Source: JBDIAR01 sp039812545 (GTDB lineage: Bacteria; Actinomycetota; Actinomycetes; Actinomycetales; Dermatophilaceae). Taken from it: a DNA stretch of 64,000 nucleotides. The stretch is taken from positions 1 to 64,000 of the forward strand of contig JBDIAR010000002.1 of the NCBI GenBank assembly GCA_039812545.1, written 5' to 3'. The translations under genes were made by a program, and so were the position numbers. The notes beneath the pieces are model-generated. The model made no database searches, was not told the origin of the DNA, and worked only from the letters and a program-made list of their open reading frames with translations. Positions 1 to 7,675 of the stretch are shown here, in pieces; position 1 is the first letter of the stretch; the number at the start of each line of letters is the position of its first letter.

Positions 1-419
1 CGGTGCAGGCGGACGTCTCGGGGTGCGTCGACGACGAGAACCAGATGGTATGCCGCTCCCATCCGCTTTTCGACCAGGAGCGGCACGTCGTGGACGACGA
101 CCTGCCGCGGCCCCGCCGCGGCCATCACCTCCTGGGTCCGCTGCGCGATCAACGGGTGCGTGATCGCTTCGAGATCGCCGCGAGCATCTTTGTCGGAGAA
201 CACGATTCCCGCGAGCGCCGCTCGGTCGAGACGACCCTCCGGGGTGCGCACCTGCGCCCCGAACCGCTGGACGATCCGGGTCAGTCCGGGGGTTCCCGGT
301 TCGACGACCTCCCGCGCGATCCGGTCGGCGTCCACCACCAGGGCACCACGGGCCGCCAGCCGCGCGGCCACCGTCGACTTCCCCGCCCCGATGCCACCGG
401 TCAGACCCACGCGCAACAT
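1..419 (-). CDS. coaE: Dephospho-CoA kinase CoaE, N-terminal part (runs off left edge)
   Basis: CoaE phosphorylates the ribose 3'-OH of dephospho-CoA with ATP, the last step of CoA synthesis. The translated N-terminus reads MLRVGLTGGIGAGKSTVAA, a textbook P-loop (GGIGAGKST) within the first 16 residues. It is followed by a DADRIAREVVEPG segment and a THPLI segment typical of the family. About 139 residues are present; the C-terminal third lies outside the window. The ATG at 419 has no Shine-Dalgarno sequence but a TAGTCT hexamer 7 nt upstream, which suggests a leaderless transcript. Its position beyond rpsA and polA on the same strand matches the common actinobacterial order polA-rpsA-coaE-uvrB. 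Confidence 0.95.
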   Translation of the reverse strand, partial: MLRVGLTGGIGAGKSTVAARLAARGALVVDADRIAREVVEPGTPGLTRIVQRFGAQVRTPEGRLDRAALAGIVFSDKDARGDLEAITHPLIAQRTQEVMAAAGPRQVVVHDVPLLVEKRMGAAYHLVLVVDAPRDVRLH

Positions 420-426
420 GGCGGCC

Positions 427-432
427 AGACTA
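427..432 (-). promoter_or_regulatory. Candidate leaderless -10 element for coaE
   Basis: The minus strand reads TAGTCT, then 7 nt, then the coaE ATG. This TAnnnT-to-start spacing would put the transcription start on the start codon. No -35 element is evident. Confidence 0.5.
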
Positions 433-539
433 CCCGGGGGCGGCGCTGCGTCCGGCGGGCAGGAGGCAGCGGGCGGACGCAGCGGGGGCGCACCGGGTGG
501 GGCGCAGCGGGCGGTGGGATCACGGCGGGAGGACGGTTC

Positions 540-567
540 ATGAAGAAACCATGAAGGCCAGATGAAG
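540..567. promoter_or_regulatory. Three ATGAAG direct repeats with 11-bp period (PHO-box-like)
   Basis: ATGAAG occurs at 540, 551 and 562, exactly 11 bp apart. On the minus strand this gives three 11-nt units starting CTTCAT. Direct repeats of about 11 bp with a TTCA core are how PhoP/OmpR-family response regulators bind in actinomycetes (the Streptomyces PHO box is built this way). Assignment to PhoP is inference; the phased repeats are seen directly. Confidence 0.4.
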
Positions 568-753
568 CAGATCGACCTAAACCGGGCACATCCCCGCATA
601 CCAGGCATACCGATTTGACTTTGGATCAAGATATTGTCGAGACTAGTCCTGCACGAACCGATGGGGATCGGGGAGCGCACTTCGGCCGGGGGGTCGAAGG
701 GAAGGCCGGCCGGGGGTCGGCATCGCCAAGACATCAGCTGGGGGCTGACCATC

Positions 754-1872
754 ATGCCGCAATCGGCAACCGATCACTCGATCACGCCCGCATTCGGGTC
801 CTACGGGGTCCGAGTCGTCGCGCTGATCCCGGCCCACAACGAGGCCGACTGCATCGTCGCGACGCTCGACGGGCTTCGCGAGCAGGTGCCGGCGCCCGAC
901 GAGATCGTCGTCGTCGCCGACAACTGCACCGACGACACGGTCGTCCTGGCCCGCGGGGCCGGAGCGACCGTCATTGAGACACAAGGCAATACGGACAAGA
1001 AGGCGGGGGCGCTGAACCAGGCGCTCGCGCAGATCCTGCCCGGTCTGGAACGCCACGACTACGTCATGGTGCTGGACGCCGACACCGTCATGGTGCCCGG
1101 CTTCCTGGCCACCGCGCTGGAGACGGGCCTGCGCGATCCGCTCGTCGGAGCCATCGGCGGAGTCTTCCTCGGTGGCACGCCGACCTCGCTCATCGAGCAG
1201 GCCCAGTGCAACGAGTACGCCCGCTACGCCAGGGAAATCGACCGCGTTCAGCGGGTCATGGTCCTCACCGGGACCGCGGCGCTGATCCGGGTCGAGGCCC
1301 TGCGCGACGTGGCGGAGCACCGCGGCAGCGTGCTGCCGGGCGTTCACGGCGACGTCTACGACCGCAGTGCCCTCACCGAGGACATGGAACTCACCCTGGC
1401 CCTCAAGGCGCGCAAGTGGTTCCTGCTCTCGCCCTCGCAGTGTCTGACGGTCACCGAGCTCATGCCCGACAGCGGTGCGCTGCACCGCCAGCGGGTGCGG
1501 TGGTACCGCGGCGCGCTGGACAACCTCAAGGTGTACGGCCTGACCGACGTCACCCGGAAGTACTGGTTCCAGCAGATCATGCTGAGCATCGGTGCCTTCG
1601 CGATGGCCCTGTACCTGGCCGTCACCGTCGCCGACCTCATTCGCGGCGACCTGGGCTTCAGCCCGTTCTGGATGACCGTCGGGGCGCTGTTCGTCCTCGA
1701 GCGCGTCGTCACCGCCTGGCGCGCCGGCCGTCGCGGCCGAATCCTCGCGCTGGCCCTCATCCCCGAACTCATCTACGACATCCATCTGCAGTGGGCCTTT
1801 GTCCGCGGCCTCGTCGCGCACGTCCGCGGCGAGCAGGCCGCCTGGCACCACCTGGCACCGAAAGCGAGCTGA
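754..1872 (+). CDS. Family 2 processive-type glycosyltransferase, membrane-bound
   Basis: A 372-residue GT-A fold glycosyltransferase. Visible motifs in order are LIPAHNEAD near the N-terminus, the DxD motif in VLDADT, the acidic TEDMEL motif, and QRVRWYRG (the QxxRW signature of processive synthases such as cellulose, hyaluronan and poly-GlcNAc synthases). Two or three hydrophobic segments follow at the C-terminus (around IGAFAMALYLAVTVADLI, then FWMTVGALFVLE). It probably polymerises a sugar from UDP- or GDP-sugar at the cytoplasmic membrane; the sugar cannot be told. The ATG at 754 follows a G-rich SD-like stretch; an in-frame upstream ATG at 634 lacks homologous-looking sequence. A small membrane protein follows 6 nt later, so the two are probably one unit. 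Confidence 0.8.
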   Translation: MPQSATDHSITPAFGSYGVRVVALIPAHNEADCIVATLDGLREQVPAPDEIVVVADNCTDDTVVLARGAGATVIETQGNTDKKAGALNQALAQILPGLERHDYVMVLDADTVMVPGFLATALETGLRDPLVGAIGGVFLGGTPTSLIEQAQCNEYARYAREIDRVQRVMVLTGTAALIRVEALRDVAEHRGSVLPGVHGDVYDRSALTEDMELTLALKARKWFLLSPSQCLTVTELMPDSGALHRQRVRWYRGALDNLKVYGLTDVTRKYWFQQIMLSIGAFAMALYLAVTVADLIRGDLGFSPFWMTVGALFVLERVVTAWRAGRRGRILALALIPELIYDIHLQWAFVRGLVAHVRGEQAAWHHLAPKAS

Positions 1873-1878
1873 CTTCAC

Positions 1879-2127
1879 ATGTACATGGGCGCTGGAAACT
1901 CCTTCTCTCCCTTTGCCTCCGGCACGTTGGCCGCAGGCTCCATCGCGACCGCCGACACCTCCTCGATGATCCTCTTGGTGGCCCACCTGGTCGTCGCCTT
2001 CTTCGCTCTGGCCGCACTCGCCATGGGCATGACGAAACTGCTGCCGGCCCGCCGTCGGCGCTCCGCCGCCACGGCGCACCAGGTCCCGGCGAATCGCCGG
2101 GACGCCGCGGCCTACGGCACCTGCTGA
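1879..2127 (+). CDS. Small single-pass membrane protein paired with the glycosyltransferase
   Basis: An 82-residue protein of unknown function, starting 6 nt after the glycosyltransferase stop. A small-residue-rich N-terminal part is followed by one strong hydrophobic segment (about residues 30-52, MILLVAHLVVAFFALAALA), a cluster ARRRR that should stay in the cytoplasm, and a polar tail. ATG at 1879 or 1885 could be the start. I do not recognise the family. Tight coupling suggests an accessory subunit of the synthase, as small partners are known for some processive glycosyltransferases, but this is inference. Coding bias supports a real gene, with GC-rich third positions throughout. Confidence 0.55.
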   Translation: MYMGAGNSFSPFASGTLAAGSIATADTSSMILLVAHLVVAFFALAALAMGMTKLLPARRRRSAATAHQVPANRRDAAAYGTC

Positions 2128-2136
2128 CCGGTCGGG

Positions 2137-3060
2137 TCAACCCACCAACGGCAGCATGCGGTCGGGGTAGTCGGTCACCAGACCGTCTACCCCGGCCGCC
2201 AACACGGCGGCCGCATCGGGGATCTCGTTGACCGTCCAGGGCAGCACCGCCAGACCCGCGGCGTGAGCCCGGGCGACGAAGTCACCGTCGCACGCCAACC
2301 CGAAGTCCCCGTCACCCAGCTTCGTTCCCGGGCGGAGCTGGTATGCCGGTGAGACCACGTGCGCGCCGAGCGCCTCGACGGCGGCCACCAAGTCACCGCC
2401 GAAATCCGCGTAGTCCAGACCACCGAGCCAGGCACTACCCGGCACGAAGGTCTCGGCATACGAGGCGAGCGCCGACCGGAGCAGGCTGGGGTCTTCCCGT
2501 TCGGCGAAGCGCAGGACGGCCCAGTCGAACGAATGGACCAACGCACGGCGCGCAATGCCCGCGGCGTGGATCTGCCCCATCGCCGCGGCCACGAGACGAT
2601 CCCGTTGGGGGACCAGGCCGGGCAGGCTCGGCACCGACTTGATCTCCACCGTGAACCAGCCCGCCCAACCGGCCGCCTCCGCCGCCTCGAAAACCTCACG
2701 CAGCAAGGGAATCCGCGCTCTGGGTACCGCCTCTTGGCCGGGAAAGGCGGGAAGGGTTCGGGATCCGACATCGAGGGTGCGCAACTGGTCGAGCGTCAGG
2801 TCGGCGACCAGTGCACCGACATAGTCCGCCTCCTCGCAGATCACCTTGTCGGCCAGGATCACCGGGTCGTGCCAGACCACCACGTGGCCGTCGGCGGTCA
2901 GCAGCACGTCGAGTTCGACGCCCCCGCAACCGAGTTCCCAGGCCCGGGCGAACCCGGGCAGGGTGCTCTCCACGACCAGACCACGAGCCCCCCGATGGCC
3001 CTGCACCATCGGCTCTCCCACCGGCCAGAGCCGCGGATCCCGTTGCCGGACAGCGCTCAT
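2137..3060 (-). CDS. Glycerophosphodiester phosphodiesterase (GDPD/UgpQ family)
   Basis: A 307-residue TIM-barrel phosphodiesterase that hydrolyses glycerophosphodiesters to glycerol 3-phosphate and an alcohol. The hallmark residues are present: HRGARG (catalytic His/Arg) near residue 22, ELDVLLTADG (metal-binding Glu and Asp), VWHDP (catalytic His) and a later EIKS metal ligand. No signal peptide is visible, so it is probably cytoplasmic, UgpQ-like. The ATG at 3060 overlaps the stop of the upstream hyi gene by 4 nt, showing translational coupling. It ends 10 bp from the convergent small membrane gene. Confidence 0.9.
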   Translation of the reverse strand: MSAVRQRDPRLWPVGEPMVQGHRGARGLVVESTLPGFARAWELGCGGVELDVLLTADGHVVVWHDPVILADKVICEEADYVGALVADLTLDQLRTLDVGSRTLPAFPGQEAVPRARIPLLREVFEAAEAAGWAGWFTVEIKSVPSLPGLVPQRDRLVAAAMGQIHAAGIARRALVHSFDWAVLRFAEREDPSLLRSALASYAETFVPGSAWLGGLDYADFGGDLVAAVEALGAHVVSPAYQLRPGTKLGDGDFGLACDGDFVARAHAAGLAVLPWTVNEIPDAAAVLAAGVDGLVTDYPDRMLPLVG

Positions 3061-3860
3061 CGGACGGCTCGCTCGTCGACGGGCAGCCAGGTCAACGACT
3101 CCACCGTGCCCCCGGTCGGCAGGTACTCCAACGCGACATAGCCGTCATACCCGCGAGCCGTGATCGCGGCGAGGTGACGGGCCAGGTCGAGCGTTCCCGA
3201 CCCCGGCTCCCCCCGCCCGGGCAGATCGGCGATCTGGACATGCCGAACCCGGTCCCCGTATGCCTCGACGACCTCATTCAGATCCTCGCCGTTGGCCGAC
3301 AGATGGTAGAGATCGCAGAGGAATCCGGCGTTCCCCACAGCCAGCCGGTCCAACACCGCGCACACGTCGGCGGCCTGCTTCAGGGGGTAGGCCGGCGCGC
3401 CGCTGACCGCTTCGAGCAGGATCTGACCACCGAACGAACCGACCCGGCTCGCAGCCAGGTGCAGGTTCTCCAGTGCCAGGGCGTCCTGCTGCTCCGGCGT
3501 GACAGCCGCCAGGCGGTTGCCGTAGAGCGCGTTGAAGGCGCGACACCCCAGTCGCTCCCCCATCGCGACGACGATCTCCACGTTGTCACGGAACTCCGCC
3601 TCGCGCCCGGGCCACGAGACGATCCCCCGGTCGCCGGCGGGCATGTCACCGGCGAAGAAGTTCAACCCGATGAGATCCAGCCCGCTGTCCTCGATCGCCC
3701 GGCAGAACGCCTCGACCTCGGCGTCGGCCGGCACGGCGACGGCGAACGGCCACCAGAACTCGGCCGCCGTGAAGCCCGCCGCCGCGATGGCGTCCGGACG
3801 CGCCAGGAGGGGCAACTCCTGGAACAGCAGCGAGCCGTTCACGGCATACCGGTAGTTCAC
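3057..3860 (-). CDS. hyi: Hydroxypyruvate isomerase family protein (TIM barrel)
   Basis: A 267-residue xylose-isomerase-like TIM barrel. In the family it interconverts hydroxypyruvate and tartronate semialdehyde in glyoxylate metabolism. It starts NYRYAVNGSLLFQELP, with the family's expected glutamates in ILLEAVSG (mid-protein) and VALEYLP (near the C-terminus), and a histidine in DLYHLS as metal ligand. I chose the GTG at 3860 because a strong GGAGGAGAGG lies just upstream and the length fits the family. The longer upstream reading frame has no matching sequence. It lies about 97 nt downstream of arcC and overlaps the phosphodiesterase by 4 nt. Substrate is inferred from family only. Confidence 0.82.
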   Translation of the reverse strand: MNYRYAVNGSLLFQELPLLARPDAIAAAGFTAAEFWWPFAVAVPADAEVEAFCRAIEDSGLDLIGLNFFAGDMPAGDRGIVSWPGREAEFRDNVEIVVAMGERLGCRAFNALYGNRLAAVTPEQQDALALENLHLAASRVGSFGGQILLEAVSGAPAYPLKQAADVCAVLDRLAVGNAGFLCDLYHLSANGEDLNEVVEAYGDRVRHVQIADLPGRGEPGSGTLDLARHLAAITARGYDGYVALEYLPTGGTVESLTWLPVDERAVR

Positions 3861-3957
3861 AACCTGATCCTCTCCTCCTCGGCTGGGACGATCATGTCCC
3901 GAATCGTTCGGCAGGAGAAGGGTCCGGGCACCCGAGCCGTCGGGGCTCACCTGATCC

Positions 3958-4902
3958 TCAGGCGACGATCGTGGTCCCGGCCGTCCCGGCGATCGCCTCG
4001 ACGATGCGCTCGGGGCTGGTGATGATCGCCCGCTCGCCGCCGGCTCGGACGAAGTCGACGGCCGCCTGGACCTTGGGCGCCATACTGCCGGCACCGAATT
4101 CGCCGGCCGCCAGGTATGCCAGCGCCTGCTCGGCGGTCAGCCGGTCGAGAGCGCGCTCGGCGGGGGTGCCGAAACCGACCGCCACCGCATCGACCGCGGT
4201 GGAGATGACGAGCAGCTGAGCTCCCAGCTGACCGGCGAGGACCGCCGAACTCAGGTCCTTGTCGATGACCGCCTCGACCCCGACATAATCGGCACCGACC
4301 TCGGTGACCGGGATCCCGCCGCCACCGGCCGCGACCACGGTGTAGCCGACGGCCACGAGCGCCGAAATCGCATCGAGCTCGACGATCCGCCGCGGCGCGG
4401 GCGAGGGCACCACCCGCCGCCAACCGCGCCCGGCGTCCTCGACGACCACCCAGCCGTCTGCGGCCGCGTGTTCGGCGGCCTGCTGCGCCGTCATGAACGA
4501 CCCGACCGGCTTGGTGGGCCGCCCGAAGGCCGGATCGTCGGCGTCGACGACGGTCTGGGTGACCACCGAGACCGCCTGCCGGTCCAGGCCGCGGCGGGCG
4601 AACTCGCCGTGCAGCAGCCGGGTGAACATGTATCCGGTCGCGCCCTGGGTGTCGGCCCCCAGCACGTCCAAGGGCACCGTATGCAGTTCGCCGGCCGCCA
4701 ACTCCGTGCGGCGGAGCAGGAACCCGACCTGCGGGCCGTTGCCGTGGGTCACCACGACGTCCCAGCCCTGCTCGATGACGGCCACGATGTGGGCCATCGC
4801 CTCCGCCGAAGCACTGACCTGATCGGGCCACGACTGGTGCGCCGCGTCCTTGATCAGGGCATTCCCACCGACGGCGATGACGGCAAGGGGTCGGGACGAC
4901 AT
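3958..4902 (-). CDS. arcC: Carbamate kinase
   Basis: A 314-residue amino-acid-kinase fold enzyme that transfers phosphate between carbamoyl phosphate and ADP, giving ATP, CO2 and ammonia. Motifs seen are AVGGNALIK at the N-terminus, THGNGPQVG, DPAFGRPTKPVG, AAGGGGIPV and VIDKDL, all diagnostic of carbamate kinases; the length is typical. ATG at 4902 was chosen since the protein begins MSSRPLAVIAVGGNAL there. No ornithine or oxamate carbamoyltransferase and no arginine deiminase is nearby, so the source of carbamoyl phosphate is unclear. The neighbours hyi and a phosphodiesterase hint at a nitrogen/glyoxylate catabolic role, such as ureidoglycolate breakdown. That is inference. Confidence 0.93.
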   Translation of the reverse strand: MSSRPLAVIAVGGNALIKDAAHQSWPDQVSASAEAMAHIVAVIEQGWDVVVTHGNGPQVGFLLRRTELAAGELHTVPLDVLGADTQGATGYMFTRLLHGEFARRGLDRQAVSVVTQTVVDADDPAFGRPTKPVGSFMTAQQAAEHAAADGWVVVEDAGRGWRRVVPSPAPRRIVELDAISALVAVGYTVVAAGGGGIPVTEVGADYVGVEAVIDKDLSSAVLAGQLGAQLLVISTAVDAVAVGFGTPAERALDRLTAEQALAYLAAGEFGAGSMAPKVQAAVDFVRAGGERAIITSPERIVEAIAGTAGTTIVA

Positions 4903-4979
4903 GAGCTGGCTCCTTCGCGACGGTCGGCGCCACCTCTGACAGCGCCGGGTTCCATCGTCAGCGGCACCGAGCCGCCGGC

Positions 4980-5011
4980 ATACGGCAAACCGGTGATATA
5001 TGCCGTATATC
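4980..5011. promoter_or_regulatory. Operator-like overlapping inverted repeats upstream of arcC
   Basis: Two inverted repeats sit in an AT-rich island 78-109 bp before the arcC start. One is ATACGGCA (4980-4987) with TGCCGTAT (5001-5008). The other is GATATA (4995-5000), five bases, then TATATC (5006-5011). Such a palindrome in a high-GC intergenic region resembles the operator of a dimeric repressor (GntR- or IclR-like). The regulator is not in the window. Confidence 0.45.
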
Positions 5012-5050
5012 GCCCGCATCCCAGCCGGAGCCCCAAAGGCCAAACGCACG

Positions 5051-5079
5051 CGGGCCCGCCCCACAAAGGGGCGGGCCCG
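5051..5079 (-). terminator. Perfect 12-bp hairpin downstream of rpsA
   Basis: CGGGCCCGCCCC (5051-5062), loop ACAAA, then GGGGCGGGCCCG (5068-5079). It lies 43 bp past the rpsA stop. On the minus strand it is followed by a short T-containing stretch rather than a strong T tract, which is common for GC-rich actinobacterial terminators. Confidence 0.8.
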
Positions 5080-5121
5080 GGTGTCGGACTGTCGGGCGAC
5101 GCATCGCCACCGACGCCGGCG

Positions 5122-6606
5122 TCAGTTGCCGGTGAGCTTCTCCCGCAGCGCGGCGAGCGCCTCGTCGGAGGCCAGCGTGCCCTCCGCGACCGGGGCACTG
5201 GGCCGCGAGGTCTCCGCGCCACCCGAGGTGGACGAGGAGTACGACGTCGGCATGGCGGCCTCGGCGGCTGCCTCGGCGTCGGCCTTCTGGGCCGCCTCGA
5301 TCTGGGTCTTGTGCGCCTCCCAGCGAGCGTGCGCCTCGGCGTACTGCTGCTCCCACTTCTCCCGCTGGGTCTCGAAGCCCTCGAGCCACTCGTTGGTCTC
5401 CGGGTCGAAGCCCTCGGGGTACTTGTAGTTGCCCTGCTCGTCGTACTCGGCGGCCATCCCGTACAACGTCGGGTCGAACTCGGTCACCTGCATACCGACC
5501 TCGTTGGCCTGCTTGAGCGACAACGAGATCCGGCGACGCTCCAGGTCGATGTCGATGACCCGCACGAAGATGTCCTCACCGACGGTGACGACCTGCTCGG
5601 GCAACTCGACGTGCCGCTCGGCCAGTTCGGAGATGTGCACGAGCCCCTCGATGCCGTCGTCGACACGCACGAAGGCACCGAACGGGACGAGCTTGGTGAC
5701 CTTGCCCGGCACGACCTGACCGATCGCGTGGGTGCGGGCGAAGTGCTGCCACGGGTCTTCCTGAGTCGCCTTGAGCGACAACGAAACCCGCTCGCGGTCC
5801 ATGTCGACGTCGAGCACCTCGACGGTGACCTCCTGGCCGACCTCGACGACCTCGTTCGGGTGGTCGATGTGCTTCCAGGACAGCTCGGAGACGTGCACGA
5901 GACCGTCGACCCCACCGAGGTCGACGAACGCGCCGAAGTTGACGATGCTGCTGACGACGCCGCTGCGGACCTGGCCCTTCTGCAACTCGCGCAGGAAGGT
6001 GGTGCGGACCTCGGACTGGGTCTGCTCCAGCCAGGCCCGACGGGACAGGACGACGTTGTTGCGGTTCTTGTCCAGCTCGATGATCTTGGCCTCGATCTGC
6101 TTGCCGACGTACGGCTGCAGGTCGCGGACCCGGCGCATCTCGACCAGGGACGCCGGCAGGAAGCCGCGCAGGCCGATGTCGAGGATCAGGCCGCCCTTGA
6201 CGACCTCGATGACGGTGCCGGTGACGACGCCGTCCTCCTCCTTGACCTTTTCGATCGTGCCCCAGGCGCGCTCGTACTGAGCCCGCTTCTTGGACAGGAT
6301 GAGCCGGCCCTCTTTGTCCTCTTTCTGCAGGACCAGGGCCTCGACCTCGTCGCCGATCTTGACGACCTCGGACGGGTCGACGTCGTGCTTGATGGACAGC
6401 TCGCGGGAGGGGATGACCCCCTCCGTCTTGTACCCGATGTCGAGCAGGACCTCGTCCCGGTCGACCTTGACGATGGAACCGGAAACGATGTCCCCGTCGT
6501 TGAAATCCTTGATCGTGGCATCGATCGCCGCGAGGAGGTCTTCCTCAGTGCCGATGTCGTTGACGGCAACCTGAGGGGCGGTCTTTTCGACCGTGCTGGC
6601 AGTCAT
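5122..6606 (-). CDS. rpsA: 30S ribosomal protein S1
   Basis: A 494-residue protein with four S1 RNA-binding repeats (about residues 35-105, 120-190, 205-275 and 290-360), each with the pattern of G-x-V plus FGAFVDLG or equivalent. Examples are NFGAFVDLGGVDGLVHVSELS and PFGAFVRVDDGIEGLVHISE. A variable, Glu/Ala-rich C-terminal tail follows. It binds mRNA on the small subunit and aids initiation. Four repeats plus tail is the normal actinobacterial form (six in E. coli). The ATG at 6606 has a GGAG about 9 nt upstream. The gene contains no copy of the dispersed GTATGCC word, fitting strong codon selection. Confidence 0.97.
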   Translation of the reverse strand: MTASTVEKTAPQVAVNDIGTEEDLLAAIDATIKDFNDGDIVSGSIVKVDRDEVLLDIGYKTEGVIPSRELSIKHDVDPSEVVKIGDEVEALVLQKEDKEGRLILSKKRAQYERAWGTIEKVKEEDGVVTGTVIEVVKGGLILDIGLRGFLPASLVEMRRVRDLQPYVGKQIEAKIIELDKNRNNVVLSRRAWLEQTQSEVRTTFLRELQKGQVRSGVVSSIVNFGAFVDLGGVDGLVHVSELSWKHIDHPNEVVEVGQEVTVEVLDVDMDRERVSLSLKATQEDPWQHFARTHAIGQVVPGKVTKLVPFGAFVRVDDGIEGLVHISELAERHVELPEQVVTVGEDIFVRVIDIDLERRRISLSLKQANEVGMQVTEFDPTLYGMAAEYDEQGNYKYPEGFDPETNEWLEGFETQREKWEQQYAEAHARWEAHKTQIEAAQKADAEAAAEAAMPTSYSSSTSGGAETSRPSAPVAEGTLASDEALAALREKLTGN

Positions 6607-6624
6607 GTAGTAGGAACTCCGATT

Positions 6625-6665
6625 GTGGACAGATTGATAGTGGACAGACTCTTAAGTGGGCAGAC
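6625..6665 (-). repeat. Three direct repeats (TCTGTCCAC type) in the rpsA leader/promoter
   Basis: Read on the plus strand, GTGGACAGA occurs at 6625-6633 and 6640-6648, with an imperfect third copy GTGGGCAGA at 6656-6664; periods are 15 and 16 nt. They lie 19-58 bp before the rpsA start codon, in its promoter or 5' leader. A role in control of rpsA, for example autogenous binding or a regulator site, is possible but not shown. Confidence 0.5.
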
Positions 6666-6742
6666 GTGCTGAGAACGCACGCGGGTGCGCCCGATCACCC
6701 TACCCGGGGCCGCGAGAGCCGGTCAAAGCGCGGAGGTATGCC

Positions 6743-7561
6743 GTGAGCCCACCTGACGCGTTCCCCCCGGCTCTGCGACGCCCCAGCGCAGCGGCCGAGA
6801 CCCGGGACGCGAATCGGACCTGGTGGGATCGGGAGGCACCGGCATACCTGGTCGAGCACGGCGAGTTCCTCGGTGACGCCGATTTCGTGTGGTGCCCGGA
6901 GGGTCTGCGCGAGGCGGACGCGCGGCTGCTCGGCGACCCGGCGCAGCTGCGGGCGGGGCGGGTCCTGGAGATCGGCTGCGGCGCGGCGCAGTGCTCGCGC
7001 TATCTGGCCGGGCTCGGCGTGCCCGTGATCGCAACCGACCTGTCCGCCGGGATGCTGGCGCAGGCGCGCCGGCTCGACGCGGCCACCGGACTGGTCGTCC
7101 CCGTGGCCCAGTGCGACGGCAGCTCGCTCCCCTTCGCCGACGAGTCCTTCGACGTCGTGTTCACGGCATACGGGGTGGTGCCCTTCGTCGCCGACTCGGC
7201 GGCCGTCATGCGGGAGGCGCATCGGGTATTGCGTCCCGGCGGTCGGTTCGTGTTCGCCACCTCCCACCCGTTCCGGTGGTGCTTCCCGGACGACCCGGGG
7301 CCGGCCGGGTTGACCGTCGCCTTCTCCTACTTCGACCGCACCCCCTACGTCGAACAGGAACCGGACGGCGCCGCCGGATACGTAGAGCATCACCGGACCC
7401 TCGGCGACCGGGTCCGTGAACTCGTGGGGGCCGGGTTCACGCTCCTCGACGTGGTCGAACCCACCTGGCAAGCGGGCAACGAGCAGACCTGGGGCGGCTG
7501 GTCGCCGCTGCGCGGCGAGCTCTTCCCCGGCACCGCGATCTTCGTGGCGGCCGCCTCGTGA
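6743..7561 (+). CDS. SAM-dependent class I methyltransferase (type 11)
   Basis: A 272-residue Rossmann-fold methyltransferase. Motif I is VLEIGCGAAQCSRYLAGLG (SAM-binding glycines), the acidic end of strand 2 is ATDLSAGML, and FDVVFTAYGV and HRVLRPGGRFVFATSH fit motifs II and III. The GTG at 6743 has GGAGG 7 nt upstream; the reading frame extends further upstream but without homology-like sequence. Substrate unknown. It diverges from rpsA with a shared 136-bp region. Confidence 0.85.
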   Translation: MSPPDAFPPALRRPSAAAETRDANRTWWDREAPAYLVEHGEFLGDADFVWCPEGLREADARLLGDPAQLRAGRVLEIGCGAAQCSRYLAGLGVPVIATDLSAGMLAQARRLDAATGLVVPVAQCDGSSLPFADESFDVVFTAYGVVPFVADSAAVMREAHRVLRPGGRFVFATSHPFRWCFPDDPGPAGLTVAFSYFDRTPYVEQEPDGAAGYVEHHRTLGDRVRELVGAGFTLLDVVEPTWQAGNEQTWGGWSPLRGELFPGTAIFVAAAS

Positions 7562-7600
7562 CCCGGCGGCTCGGCGTCGTCCGGCGACCCGGCGTCATCC

Positions 7601-7636
7601 GCGGACAACAATGCGGACAACAGTGCGGACAACACG
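7601..7636. repeat. Three tandem 12-bp repeats before the VanW gene
   Basis: GCGGACAACAAT, GCGGACAACAGT and GCGGACAACACG follow each other without spacers at 7601, 7613 and 7625, ending 39 bp before the VanW start codon. A related GGCAACAATTCG follows. Possible variable-number repeat affecting expression; unproven. Confidence 0.75.
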
Positions 7637-7675
7637 TCAGGCAACAATTCGGCCGGTCCGGGCATCATTCGTGAC

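Larger units (their letters stand above)
420..753. other. 334-bp divergent intergenic region, coaE / glycosyltransferase
   Basis: No gene is supported here. The part next to coaE is very GC-rich. The stretch from about 540 to 650 is clearly more AT-rich and holds three phased ATGAAG repeats, a copy of the dispersed GGCATAC word at 604, and weak -35/-10-like strings (TTGGAT at 621 and TAGTCC at 644, 17 bp apart). This is the likely promoter region of the plus-strand glycosyltransferase cassette. Confidence 0.6.

Noticed and set aside
4468..6672. Long open frame (about 734 codons) on the plus strand opposite rpsA and arcC
   Set aside because: It mirrors the codon bias of the real minus-strand genes and spans gene boundaries; the protein is Asp/Leu/Val-rich with no domain. 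High GC creates such shadows.
7601..7636. CRISPR-like repeats
   Set aside because: Units are 12 bp, head to tail without spacers, and no cas genes are near. The same holds for 20636-20671 and 34055-34090.
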